NCBI RefSeq assembly: GCF_000003815.2
Contig: NC_049982.1
Span: 14,607,931-14,671,930 of the forward strand
DNA from: Branchiostoma floridae
Taxonomy: Eukaryota; Chordata; Leptocardii; Amphioxiformes; Branchiostomatidae
Length of the DNA stretch: 64,000 bases
Direction: 5' to 3'
The notes under the pieces are model-generated. The model was not told the origin of the DNA. It searched no databases and saw nothing but the letters and a program-made list of their open reading frames with translations. The translations under genes were made by a program, and so were the position numbers. Shown piece after piece: positions 46,685 through 57,636 of the stretch; positions within the stretch are counted from its first letter, which is position 1, and the number at the start of each line of letters is the position of its first letter.

Positions 46685-47262
46685 TGGGTTCGTTGAACTC
46701 TAACAGTTAGTTGTACATGATTTCATTCAGTGATCAGGTTGTTTCACGCGTGAAGCATGCAACCAGCCTCGAATTTGTTCTTATGATGAAAAAGAGAGTT
46801 GGTCCTACTCATAAAGATGTCCCAAGCATTACATTTGATGCCCCTCTCATAAGATGCTGCATGCATTGTATTACTGTATCAGGAGATAGCACCTGAAATG
46901 TTTTTTTCGACCCCTTAGATTTTATGTTCTGTTGCTAAAGGTTATACATTCATATACTCGTATACAGGTGTGTACAACAGGAAGCTATCATTACGTCATT
47001 TCGTTTTTCTGTCGTTCTTGACAATGGATCCAACTCCACAACACCATCGTGGCATGTTGGATAGTTTACAACCATTGATATTGCACTGAAACTGCTTAAG
47101 GTTGCGGTACTGCGGTCGAAGAGCATAATCTGAAAGTGTCTCACATAGTGCTAAGTTTGAAGGTCATAATGTGTATACTTCAGCGTTAACGGTTCCTCTG
47201 CCTGTCGCCCTGTGAGAGCAGTCCTATCTCTGGTAGACTGCTGCCTTCAGGTCTGCCATCTC
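46685..47262. other. Noncoding stretch, nothing recognised
   Basis: Nothing is recognised apart from the stop codon of the candidate exon that follows. Confidence 0.4.
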
Positions 47263-47455
47263 TCAGACGTGGATCAGATCACACTTGTCTGACCCTGGGC
47301 AGATATACTCCGCCCTCGCCGTAAACTTGTCGTGACCGAAAGCCCGTCCCGAGCGTTTTCTGACGTTAATGGCACTATCTATTTGAAATTGCGGCATGAA
47401 GATGGCACGGGTCAGGCCATTCTCCCTTCGGGACACTCTGTCTGCCAGCCCTTCA
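47263..47455 (-). CDS. Candidate terminal exon of an unrecognised gene
   Basis: On the minus strand the frame QFEGLADRVSRRENGLTRAI...HDKFTARAEYICPGSDKCDLIHV ends in a TGA at 47263-47265. It is open back to about 47476, where a TAG stops it. Third-position G/C preference (CTG, GTG, GCC, ATC, TTC, CTC) resembles that of the GPCR gene and differs from the flanks. A weak acceptor (TCACTGTGAG) precedes it. No domain is recognised. It could instead be a decayed captured exon. Confidence 0.33.
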
Positions 47456-47805
47456 AATTGCCTCACAGTGAGTTGATTAAAATGGCCCTAGAGGCCGGTA
47501 GGTGAGGGGTGGGATCTCGTGTGGCCCTTAAAGGCAGGGGTAACAATTGCTATCTGTGGTAACTGGGAAAACGTGACGATTTGAGCAGCAATAGTCACTT
47601 ATACTTCAAGGGGAGGTCCCCTGGTCGTTTCGGGTGATTTGTCCTTCTCGGGGTTTCATTCTCCATACGTCTGGGGTTACTTGTTCAACAGGGTCAATCT
47701 CCTCACCCCCAGCAAGGTTACCGTATAACATTCAACGGGTTGTCTGTTATAGTAGGGGGTTAATTAAGGCTTCTGGCAGCTGGCAGGTTGTTGCTACATA
47801 CGTGA
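47456..47805. other. Noncoding stretch before a gap
   Basis: Nothing is recognised; the sequence runs into the gap at 47806. Confidence 0.4.
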
Positions 47806-47905
47806 NNNNNNNNNNNNNNNNNNNNNNNNNNNNNNNNNNNNNNNNNNNNNNNNNNNNNNNNNNNNNNNNNNNNNNNNNNNNNNNNNNNNNNNNNNNNNNN
47901 NNNNN
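47806..47905. other. Assembly gap (100 N)
   Basis: All N. Confidence 1.
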
Positions 47906-48210
47906 GTTTGCAATGATGCCTTGTGATCACATACCATGTACCGACTGTGGACGCTGAAATGAGATTGCTCTATTGAATTTGAATATCTGGGTCTTCTTTT
48001 CTATCACACGCAAATGTTACAGTTCTCGTCTTTGGTAGAATTCCATGTTATAACATGTAACGACAAATAACTCTACATTTACATACATCTATTCATTTAA
48101 CCTATGGGTTAGTTATGACATTCCTATAATGTATCACTAAATATTTATGTAACATTTATTCATGCAAAGTAGGCCACTATTTGCCGATGTTTATGCTGCA
48201 CCCACCTAAT
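47906..48210. other. Noncoding stretch, nothing recognised
   Basis: AT-rich DNA with no feature. Confidence 0.4.
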
Positions 48211-48930
48211 TACCTTCGCCAAGAAGGTTATATTTTGGGTAGCGTGTGTATGTTTGTTTCTATGTCTGTAGAAGACCACCATAACTCAAGAACGCCTGGA
48301 TGGATTGTATTGATATTCGGTATGTGGGTAGGTCTTGTTGAAACCTAAAAACGATTAGATTTTGGGCCCCCTAGCGGCTAGTTATGGTACTGCAGCGAAG
48401 CTTCCTGGTTTGATATTTTGAGTTCTGGACATGCTGCGGCAATGATTTTTAAGTGGTGGATAGCTCTTAATGCCAAGAGTAAGTGGCATAGGTTTGGGCC
48501 CCCTAGCGGCTTGTTTTGGAACTGCAGGGCAGGTTTAGTGTCAGATTTTGAAAGGGAATAACTCAAGAAGGGGTTGACGGATTGTCATGATTTTTGGTAT
48601 ATACATAGCTTAAGTGATGCTTCATATAATTATTTATTGATTATGCAAATCGGAATCTAATTTGCATAATTAATTAAGACATCATCAAAACACGCTCAGT
48701 TCCATTATAGGACCATTACAACGTGTGACATTTGTAACTGAGGAAGAGAAGACTATTGATAGATATGTTATGAAAATAGAGACCTAATTTGCATAATTAA
48801 TGAGGAAATGCTATAATGTCATTGTGGCAATTGACGGGATCTTTTTACTTGTGGCATTTGGAAGTTATATTTATATGTAATACATACGCTGCAATCTTGA
48901 AATTTGTTCATTAATCATGCAAAGTTGGTA
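48211..48930 (+). mobile_element. Palindrome-ended element, copy 3, far end lost
   Basis: It starts TACCTTCGCCAAGAAGGTTA, the same palindrome as copy 1, and follows copy 1 closely through GGATGGATTGTATTGATATT, GATTTTGGGCCCCCTAGCGG and the ATGCAAAT/ATTTGCAT units (48643-48667, 48787-48794). No GGCGAAGGT end was found after it, so the distal end is deleted or diverged; similarity fades near 48930. Confidence 0.75.
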
Positions 48931-50563
48931 GTATATTACATGAATTCGTGTAGATCTCTGTCCAAGCAACAAGTACTTACATGTACAGGCACCAAATCAT
49001 GAAAATTCGTCGTTTTTTCCTTCAGTTATCCTCATTACAGAAACGCCCGTGTAGACATAGAACAACATTTAACTAAGATGTCCCCAGGTTTAGAACTAGC
49101 TGCTGGTGGTCCCCGTAATGCAAGCGGGTAGATTGAGCTAGGAAGATCTAGCGGTACATTGCCTGATCTGCGTTGCCTCCTCTCCACCAGATCAAATGGA
49201 AGACTTAAACTAATTACAAAGGTCCGGCCAGGTAGTTAGTGATTGCCTGCATAAGGGAGCATGCTTGACACACATTTCACCACTTGTCATTTTAGACTCA
49301 ACAGTAAATGAATTGAAAAATATCTATCATCAAGCCTCTAAAATTAATTCCCGAGCACTTCTTCATTCCTAGAGTCTAGACCAAAGCATAACTCGAAAAT
49401 TATAGGAACGACTTTAACCATATGAATTGTACATTATATGCAAAACAATGGGAAAGGACGTCATTACTCGAAACATTAGGACCCGGTAATGTCATACTAT
49501 CACCATTCAGTCACCATAGAGACAGACTTTAACTTACATTAAAACTCTTAAAACGAGCTTGTAATGAATGATTGGGATGTACAAAGTGTGTTCCTTGATC
49601 TTGCTATAGGTCCTGCTTTCTAATGGGGTCAATAAAGGTCCAGAAGCAGGCTTAAACTAAGCCTCCCTCTAACTAAGTTGTCTGTAGTGCTGGAAACCCC
49701 GTCGTTATTGGCAGACATGCATACATTCGGTGAGTAATTGTGATACGTTTCTACATATCACACTGTCAGAAGGTCAGCCCAACTGGGAACAATTTTTTAC
49801 CATCCGCACGATATGCATTGGACCTTGGCGTTTTTTGCAGATGGGTAATTCTTCACACAAATTGATAACAGAGAATAGCTTAACTAAATTTAGGTTATAT
49901 AAGAAATACGACAATAGCTGTTTACGTGCATCAATCAACCAGTCGGGATGTGCCGACCATCGTTAATTCACAAATTTCCAAAGCCTCGGCTTTCTTCACA
50001 CGTCTACCTCAAATCTGGCATTCTCCAGTGTAATCATTTATTCAACTTGTTTCTGAACCTTTGGTCCTTTTATACTTTACTCCATTTACAGCGGCTTATT
50101 CAAGGATGTTGATCCTGTCAGTCGCTCCCAGCTCTGGAGGTGTAGCTGAAATGTAATTACAGTTTCCTGATGAGCGAGCCTCCTGTGACCGGTCCCTCAG
50201 TGCCGTCAGTACCGAACTGAGGAATGATTACTCCGTTAATTTTGGCGCAACTCGACAAGGTGACGTTCAAGGCAAGATATGCGAAAGGATTCCGACTTTT
50301 ATACCTGGCTTTAGTCAGATTACATCTCATCAGAGGTTCGAGACGACAAGCTTATCTACTGATGTGTGATTGCGCATGAAACGGACAGGTTCATGCCATC
50401 TGTCATGGCGTCCTCGTGTTTGTAAATGTGACAGTGACAAACAACTACATCTAACATGTTACTTTGGTCTTGGTTACCCGACCGACCCTTGCATAAACCT
50501 ACCAACCCCGTCCTTTTTTGGGGGGTCAACCGCCGGCAAGGGACTGAATCATCGATCTTGGTC
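48931..50563. other. Noncoding stretch, nothing recognised
   Basis: Unsupported frames only. Confidence 0.4.
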
Positions 50564-50706
50564 CCCAGTTCCACCTGGACGACACTCTCACGGCGCTCTG
50601 GTGGCAGCTAGACCAGCTTTCTGCCATCGTGGCGCTTTCGCGGCGATGAGGCAAATTTGCCATCGCAGTGAGAGCGCCGTGAGAGCCCCCTCCTAGTGGA
50701 ATGGGG
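50564..50706. mobile_element. Small inverted-repeat element
   Basis: CTCTCACGGCGCTCT at 50585-50599 is exactly inverse to AGAGCGCCGTGAGAG at 50671-50685. Outside it CCAGTTCCACCTGG pairs imperfectly with CCTAGTGGAATGGG. The outer end (CCCCCATTCCACTAGG read inversely) resembles the right end of the TAA-flanked family at 20941-21185, so it may be a related short MITE. No target duplication is confirmed. Confidence 0.6.
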
Positions 50707-51699
50707 GTATTACAGATGAAAAAGTTGTATAGTCGCTTTCCAACCTATTCTCGTTTCTGTCACAATACTCAATAGATTGTTAATCTACAATTCTATAATA
50801 TCAGTATGATTGAAATATGATGCTGGAAATACCAGTGTAGTGGTCATGGGAAACGCAACATTAGGGCCTTACAAACTAATAAGGCAAGTTTTGACCCGAC
50901 ATGTATTTGGTCTTTTGTTACGACATCTTGTAAACCCTACATACATCTGGTGACTTTATCATTGACACATGCCTCTGTAGTTCATTTGATACATCTCAGA
51001 TTTGCAAGTGTATTAGAATGGCCATGCGACATGGAGATACTAGTATGTAGCAGAGTGTCGAAAATCTTTATTTCTCGGGGAAAAGTGCCTGACTTTGATA
51101 GTTTGACATCTGTTGAGACCCCATCATGTATTGGATAAGATCGGAGTTCACTGTGCTCATCCGGTATTAAGAGGTATGGCACTGAAACGCACTAATGTAC
51201 AATTATATCATCCCCCTTGCGAGACGGCAGCATCCACGACCACTACATAATAGACATATAATCCCCTGAGCCAGGGTGCTCTGGGACTAATGGATTCCAG
51301 ATATGCCTGACGTGAATGAGATGAAATGTACCGCGCAAATACAGATGACTGATAAACGCTTCAGCCTGCAAGTCATCCGTTCGCTTCTGCACGTTTTGAG
51401 AACTTGCAAATTCCATTTGACTTTTGACAGCCTCTGGAGACACCGCGCCACTAGATGACGCAAAGTAATTAGTTTACAACTTGTGTGACCTCAGTATTTT
51501 AAAGGGTTTAAGACAGTTACGACACATTTTCTTACTTTCCTGGAAGGCTTTTGTGTTATCACGACTCACTGCTCAGGTGTAGAGAAAAGCCTCTTTTCCG
51601 GGAAAAATACCACAGTCAATGCGCGCGATCATCTATAACATTAAGCTTGTATGGCCTACGGGTATGTGTACGTGTGAACGACGTTAAGACAGGTCTTAT
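50707..51699. other. Noncoding stretch, nothing recognised
   Basis: No supported feature. Confidence 0.4.
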
Positions 51700-52435
51700 C
51701 GATTAGAAAAAGAAGGAAACAGACTAGTGTATTTACAATTCCTTTACTTTGGATGTAACTTTTTTTCATACACGAGAAACGTTCATATCTGATGTTAAAC
51801 ATAAAACATGACGTTGACTGTCATTTGTAGCCCACCTGGCTTCACAAAATATCATACCAAAACAACTGTAACAAACGTTACCATTGTTCGATGCTGTCTA
51901 CGTTATCTTTCTGACCTGGTGCAAAAAAGCTGCCCACTTTTTAAATGTCCCTAGGGAGGTCCATAATGATGTAACCAATCTCACTCTCGTGGCAGGGTAT
52001 TATCATTCTCTCTGAGGAACCTCTCCTTTGAACTGCTCCAGACTTTTCTGCATCTTACAGTCTGTGGCCAGGTGGGGCCTAGGTGTTTCTACAGGTTGTC
52101 TCTCCACCTGGCCAGGCGCATGGCCTCCCTCAGCGTCTCCTCCATTCTCTCGGAGTCCACTACGTGACCCATAGCGTCCACCTATGGATGAAACCAATAC
52201 TGTAAATCATTTCGAAGAAAAAAAGGGAAGGTGTACTGGTGTAACAGACGTTACGTTTGTTACCTGCCCTGCAATACATAACCAATAGGTAAAAAATAAT
52301 AAGTTGCCACTTTTTGGCTATGGTTAAAAGAGGTATTTTCCTAAACAACCAGGATGTTTTGACTGAAAAATGAGCAGATTTATTTTTCGACCAAAAAAAT
52401 CGCTATTTTTTTACATTTCAATGAGAACGATTGTA
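51700..52435. repeat. Dispersed repeat D, copy 2 (inverse), with an insert
   Basis: This is the inverse counterpart of 33270-33830: GTTGACTGTCATTTGTAGCC, AACAAACGTTACCATTGTTC, AGCTGCCCACTTTTTAAATG, GTCCCTAGGGA, TGGCTATGGTTAAAAGAGG and CATTTCAATGAGAACGA. GTAACAAACGTTAC-type motifs lie at about 51869 and 52238. Unlike copy 1 it is interrupted by 212 bp of GC-richer DNA at 51980-52191. Confidence 0.8.
51980..52191 (-). other. 212-bp exon-like insert bounded by AACCAAT repeats
   Basis: AACCAAT occurs at 51973-51979 and 52192-52198, and the homologous site in copy 1 of the repeat (near 33520) is uninterrupted, so this is an insertion with a 7-bp duplication. On the minus strand, after CATCCATAG, one frame reads VDAMGHVVDSERMEETLREA then MRLARWRDNL and a stop. 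Another frame ends LEQFKGEVPQRE. GGCCAGGTGG and CCACCTGGCC form a hairpin inside. Base composition is clearly richer in GC than the host repeat. It may be a captured gene fragment or an unknown short element; no terminal inverted repeat is seen. Confidence 0.5.
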
Positions 52436-52739
52436 CACGGTGTACACACAGTATACTGCACAGTTGGTCGAGCAAGAATATGTCATCATCATTTATAAGA
52501 GTTCAATTGTACATGTAGCTTTTCTCTGGCTTGCAGCATACACTGCTCGTGGATGACAATTCCGGATCATCAATTTCAAGCGGTCACGGATAGGAGACTA
52601 CTCTTCTTATTTAACATAAGTGAGCAACGTAGGGATAAGTATAATAAATAATACTTCTGACGCAAGAACATAAAAGAGTGTGCATTAATAAAAGGCTTTC
52701 TGGCGACAGATGTCTCAAGATTGGCGTCTAAATGATCAC

Positions 52740-52927
52740 CTTTCCCAAGTAACTGACGTCTTTTTCATAAAGGAGTCGTTCTCAGCCTCTGTGGCTCTGA
52801 CAAGCTCTGACGTCACAAGGGGTGTGTTCTTCAAACCGAGCTGCTCATAACAGGACGCGCAACGGCCCACACAGTTTCTCTCTGTCGTTGCGCTCATCGT
52901 ATATCGCGTGTGTTCCGTATACATCTC
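52740..52927 (-). CDS. Candidate internal exon of an unrecognised gene
   Basis: In minus orientation TTTGTCTTCTACTATCAG (acceptor) is followed at 52927 by 62 codons plus two bases: EMYTEHTRYTMSATTERN, CVGRCASCYEQLGLKNTP, ...SELVRATEAENDSFMKKT and SVTWE. Then comes a GAAAG|GTGATC donor (GT at 52739-52738). The frame is also open upstream to 52999. A C-x4-C-x2-C pattern is visible, but it is too little to name a domain. Codon choice (GTG, GGC, CTC, AAG, GAG) is coding-like. The CRE-like TGACGTCA inside is part of the codons VTS. Confidence 0.4.
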
Positions 52928-53831
52928 CTGATAGTAGAAGACAAAGGGTTGATTGCTGACTGAATGGTGAGGTTTTGACTTGTTCTTAGTGTCTGTCATT
53001 TGTGACCAATAACTTTTCTGTGTTGTGGCTCTTACTTGATGTGCATTTAATAGTAACTCTTATATCTTCGTGATTTGTATTCTGTTCCACTTGTTTTGTT
53101 TTGATAGCCAGTATGGCAAGTTATTCTTAGCTCATGATTAATTGAGGTTTACTGGTTCTTATGTCAGCTACTACAAAATTTACTACCCATGATTTTAAGA
53201 CGATTTTCGTCTCTGGCTTATAAAAGCTTTCTTTCAAGACAACTGTCTGAGTTGTTTCAAAGGCTTTGAATAAAACCATATAGACTAGCTTTAAAATCCG
53301 ATCTTATATGGATATTCAGTGAGCTGTAAAATATTTATCAGATTTTACGAAAAGCACAGACCAGCCAGCGCCAGCGCGGCACAGATGAATATATGGTTAC
53401 GCACCAAGTAATACTACACTGTTTATGCATCTACCTTTTACTTTAATGCCCCCGAATGACATCTTCGATAGCAGTACTACTCTAAGTTTCTTTGCGGATA
53501 AGATAGCTTAAAAGCCTATTAATATGTATTTTCATGATTGTACGATTGTACAGTATAAAGGCTTTGGCAAAGAAAAGTAGCGATTATATGCTGGGACAGA
53601 TCAGATTCAGATTTCATCTCAGCTTAATCATCCTGTAAAATCATTAATAATGTTCTTAATCATCGGAAATAATGGTAGAAATGTAAGCCTAAGGTCTTTA
53701 CCATTGAGAGATTTAGCTTGGTTTCGAATTATGAGACAAATACGTGGGCTGACATCTAGGGGATTTACGTCATATTTTTTCTCGGATTGCATGTATGCCT
53801 TTTATAGTGTTGCACAAACATGTTGGCTGTC
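52928..53831. other. Noncoding stretch, nothing recognised
   Basis: No supported feature. Confidence 0.4.
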
Positions 53832-53833
53832 TA

Positions 53834-54019
53834 GTCTCTACCAGACTCCGGATCGCTGAAAAAAATCGTAGAAATGGAACGAATAAAGGAGTAAGCCGCC
53901 AGAGAAATATAGCTGGGTAGGGAACAGCACGCCATCGCGAGCTGTTACCTGGCCGGTTATATTCCTCTCTATTTGTTCCATTTCTACGATTTTCCAGCGA
54001 TCCGGAGTCTGGTAGAGAC
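53834..54019. mobile_element. TA-flanked MITE with about 50-bp inverted repeats
   Basis: GTCTCTACCAGACTCCGGAT CGCTG...ATCGTAGAAATGGAAC at 53834-53881 is inverse to 53968-54019 with a few mismatches. A TA dinucleotide lies outside each end (53832-53833 and 54020-54021), consistent with Tc1/mariner-type insertion. It is 186 bp and noncoding; frames across it are symmetric artefacts. Confidence 0.85.
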
Positions 54020-54021
54020 TA

Positions 54022-54653
54022 TGACTATTGGCTGCCACTTCTGGCTTCACCGCGTTCTGGCCTGATAAAAAAAAAACTTACGGATGACTAATAAGGCAAT
54101 GACCGATATTGCGTTGTCAAAGCATATATCTGATACTAATTTGCGGACCTGGTCGTACTAATTGAATTTTGCACTTTGAAATTTGTTATTCAATAGGAAA
54201 TGGTATTAATTTTTAATTGGTGGTTTGATGTCTAAATGTATGTGCTTTTATTTCTTGTGAGGTGCTTCGGGTGAATTCTTAGAGGACCGACCGATTAATC
54301 AGATGTTTTTGACTACAACAGCAACGTGTAGTCTCCCTGTGGTTAGCAGTTCCGTTCTTCTGTATCCAAATCAGTCACACAATAATGCAAACTTTACTTG
54401 GCAACATAACAGGACAATTGTGTGATTTGACGTTTCATGACAGGTTAGTGCTTTAGGTTACCAAGTATTCACGATACGCTAAACCTTTTGCGTACTTATG
54501 GGAAACACCGTTCGCAGGAACCTTGTTACTACAGCATACGCCCTGTCATACCCAAACCGGACATGGCTACATCCTCTACAAGCTCTATGGATGTCAGATT
54601 TGAGATTTGCTTGTACCAGTCCGTAATATTTCTAGGAAAGACGGACAGCTAGT
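54022..54653. other. Noncoding stretch, nothing recognised
   Basis: No supported feature. Confidence 0.4.
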
Positions 54654-55738
54654 TACCTCCATGAAATGTCATGGAGGTTATATTTTCTGTTATGTGTCTC
54701 TGTCTGTGTAAAAGATTACTCAAGAACGGCTGAATGGATTGGTTTCATACTTGTTGTGTTGGTGGAGTGTGATGAAAGCTCGAATCGATGAGATTTTGGG
54801 CGCCGTATCTGTCGTTATAATCGATGTAATAATATCAGAAATCACCCCTATATCTGCGATATATTGGAACAGGCATCGTGCTTTAAGTGTTTGTTAATGG
54901 GCTTAGCTCCAAGCAGATAGTGAGGTGATTTGTATGACACCTGTTTGGGGAACCCCGAGTTTTTTTAATATGATAATTAGTTTTATTTATGTCTGCTTAG
55001 GATATCATGGAGATGTGAAGCGTAAGTATAATTGTAAGAAGTTGAGGTACATTTAACGGTAATGCTTAACAGGTATGGATGTCTCACATACTGTACTGCT
55101 GATTTGAGTGACATGGTGATTAAAATGCCATTAGGTCCTCTCATCTTAGATGGGTTGGGTGTCAGAAGTTTTATGGGCTATACAGATGTTCTGATTTCGT
55201 TACGATAAGGGACAGTTGCTAGTTGTCTCTTTCGTAGCCAATGGTACTTGTTTTTAGCAGACGGGGTTGGCGCCAAGTATTCATCTTACAGATGGTGTAG
55301 GGCTGTCAGAGGAAAGTGTGCATCTCGTTTTTGTACCGTGTGAACAGCTGATGTTATGACATATTGGTGGAAAATCAAATCACCATCTGACTAAAGTTGT
55401 CCACATCCCTTCTTTTTCCTGAGTTTCCCAACTTCCTCCCACCACACCGCTCTGAGGCACATAGTCGAACCTCAATAATGCTGACAACCTTAGACAGTTT
55501 AAATGCCAAACATCAAGCTTAAGGAACACCACGCTACCATATGCCGTCGACCTCTCAAACGCACATTACACAATTCAGTGTCACATTTTAATAATTACTA
55601 ATCAGATGGACATCCTCTGTGCCATTAAATAAATACACCACTACTTTCCCATAACATTTATAACCATTACTCTCAAATGCAACCGACTATAAACATATAT
55701 ACCATCCACAAAAAAGCAATAAATATTTCATGGAGGTA
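54654..55738 (+). mobile_element. Palindrome-ended element, copy 4 (CCTCCATGA type)
   Basis: It starts TACCTCCATGAAATGTCATG GAGGTTATATTTTC, so TACCTCCATGA is mirrored by TCATGGAGGT at once, and ends ATTTCATGGAGGTA, an exact 14-bp inverse of the start. T lies on both sides (54653, 55739). The opening after the palindrome (TTATATTTTCTG...GTGTCTCTGTCTGTGT, then CAAGAACGGCTGAATGGATTG) has the same plan as copies 1-3, although the palindrome sequence is different. The interior contains the segment shared with 36730-36840. Confidence 0.7.
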
Positions 55739-57636
55739 TGAGGTCCCCAAACTCTAGTTTTTTTTTAATTTTTATCTTAGGTTTTTTTTGGGGGGGGAGG
55801 GGGTGGCTGGCTTATGATATTAGTTACCTGTTCGTCCATTAGGTTGTTTGGGACATATCATTCACACTCTGAACATCTTCAGTAACTCCTCTAGCTCCAT
55901 CTACTGTGCTGCTGTTCTACGGAGCCTTGAGGCGTAGTTGTTTGTACAGAAATCTTAGATATATTCAATATCTACAACATCTATAGACCGAGATAGAAAT
56001 AGAAATGACAACTGGTATTGGACTTATACATCAGTTTATTGTTTTGTTCCATGTCGTGTTACAAGTAACGGAATCGAATACATATTGGTTTTTACACATC
56101 ATGGTTTGTCAGTTATAGTTTTGTCACGACGTTTGTAATTCCTTTACATACCTTCAAGATCTCGATAGTTGCACTTTGCATTATTGGCGCGACGTGCTTA
56201 ATATGCATCTTTACCTTCCTGTGTATGGCTTAAATTAGACAAATGTGTAACGAACGTAATACTTCTGAAATCGATTCCGCTACAAAACACGTAAAACAGG
56301 AAACAGCAGACAGGACGTGCTCCAAGTTATGACGTGAATCCTTAGGGAAATCTGACGCTCCCCGCCCGTACAATATGATTTCCGTGTTATTTGACTACTT
56401 GATTGCTTGTAACCTTGGTTTCCAGATACATTATTTGATGTCTGTGAAGATAAACACAGGGAAGATGAGCTTTGATAATTGAGAACAACTACTGTATTCC
56501 GTCTGGATCAAACAGTTCGCCAGCTGGCCTGCCAGCGGGAACCCTGCGAGTCAAACAGGTCAAACAGGCACTAACCTATCAATTACCGGGGCCCACAGTG
56601 ATGCTTACATACTATCTATGACATTATTTATTTCTATTCCCGTCATGATTTTTGTATCGGGTTATAATTTACTAAATACACTCGCACTTATAACTTCATC
56701 CTGTGACAATTTCCCACTGATTACTAGTATATATATACTGTGAGACGTTGATGTTAAGAAGAATCAATTTACACCTTTTAGCAAACGATACTTAACTTAC
56801 GTCGGAGGGTTGATTGCACTGTGTGGAATAACGTTCTTGTCAGTCAGAAGCCTTTGCTTACCTATCGAATGTATCTCATTAGGAGTGACAACTTGCACCG
56901 TTCTGTGCAACACTCCATTGCTAGATGTCGGGCAAGTTTCCAGGAACTCATCATATAGTTGTATAGAATAGATGTTTGATAGATGTTTCGAGGATCCGGT
57001 CTCCCCTCCTTAAGTTTTGGGTGACGCATTAAACAACACAGATAGACAACAATTGCTCCCAAACAATTAGTGGAAGTTGACAGAAAATGTAAGCTGCAGT
57101 TGGAGGCAGCCTTGGACTGCATGCCAGACCTGGCTATATTGCACTGAATGACTTGCAGCCCTGTTACCCATCTATGACATGTTCTTAGATCCATTTATCA
57201 AGGAGAAAGAAACCCTCTGAGTGATTCAATGGCAGTACAAATAGGTGATCCGGCGTGCACCCCTCCAGTAATTAAAGTGGCCTCCCATCAAAGGCAGGTG
57301 ATTGGGGACAAGATATTAGTATCTAGAGGTAATAGGCAACTACAACAAAAAATTTCCTTGACAAGTGATTGAATTGTAATTCCTTGTTGTTTCATCATAT
57401 GTTGCAGGAATGAAGGATTTGACAGCTGCTGGCGTCCCTAGCGTGCCGTAATCAGTGGGTATCGCTGCTGACTGGCGACGGTATAATCTGGTTCCAGGTT
57501 CAGGAGTCACGGGATACGCCAAAAACTGCCGTACGTTTCGTCGCCCTATCTGACAAAAAATCTTAAGCTATAGAAAAATACAAAGGACACTGTCACTGCT
57601 ACGACAAGACCGAACTGCAACAGGAAGCAGAGAACC
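55739..57636. other. Upstream region of the GPCR gene
   Basis: A G run lies at about 55789-55802. No TATA or initiator can be assigned confidently to the receptor. CAACAGGAAGCAG just before the ATG could be a splice acceptor of a 5-prime leader exon, but no leader exon was identified. Confidence 0.35.
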
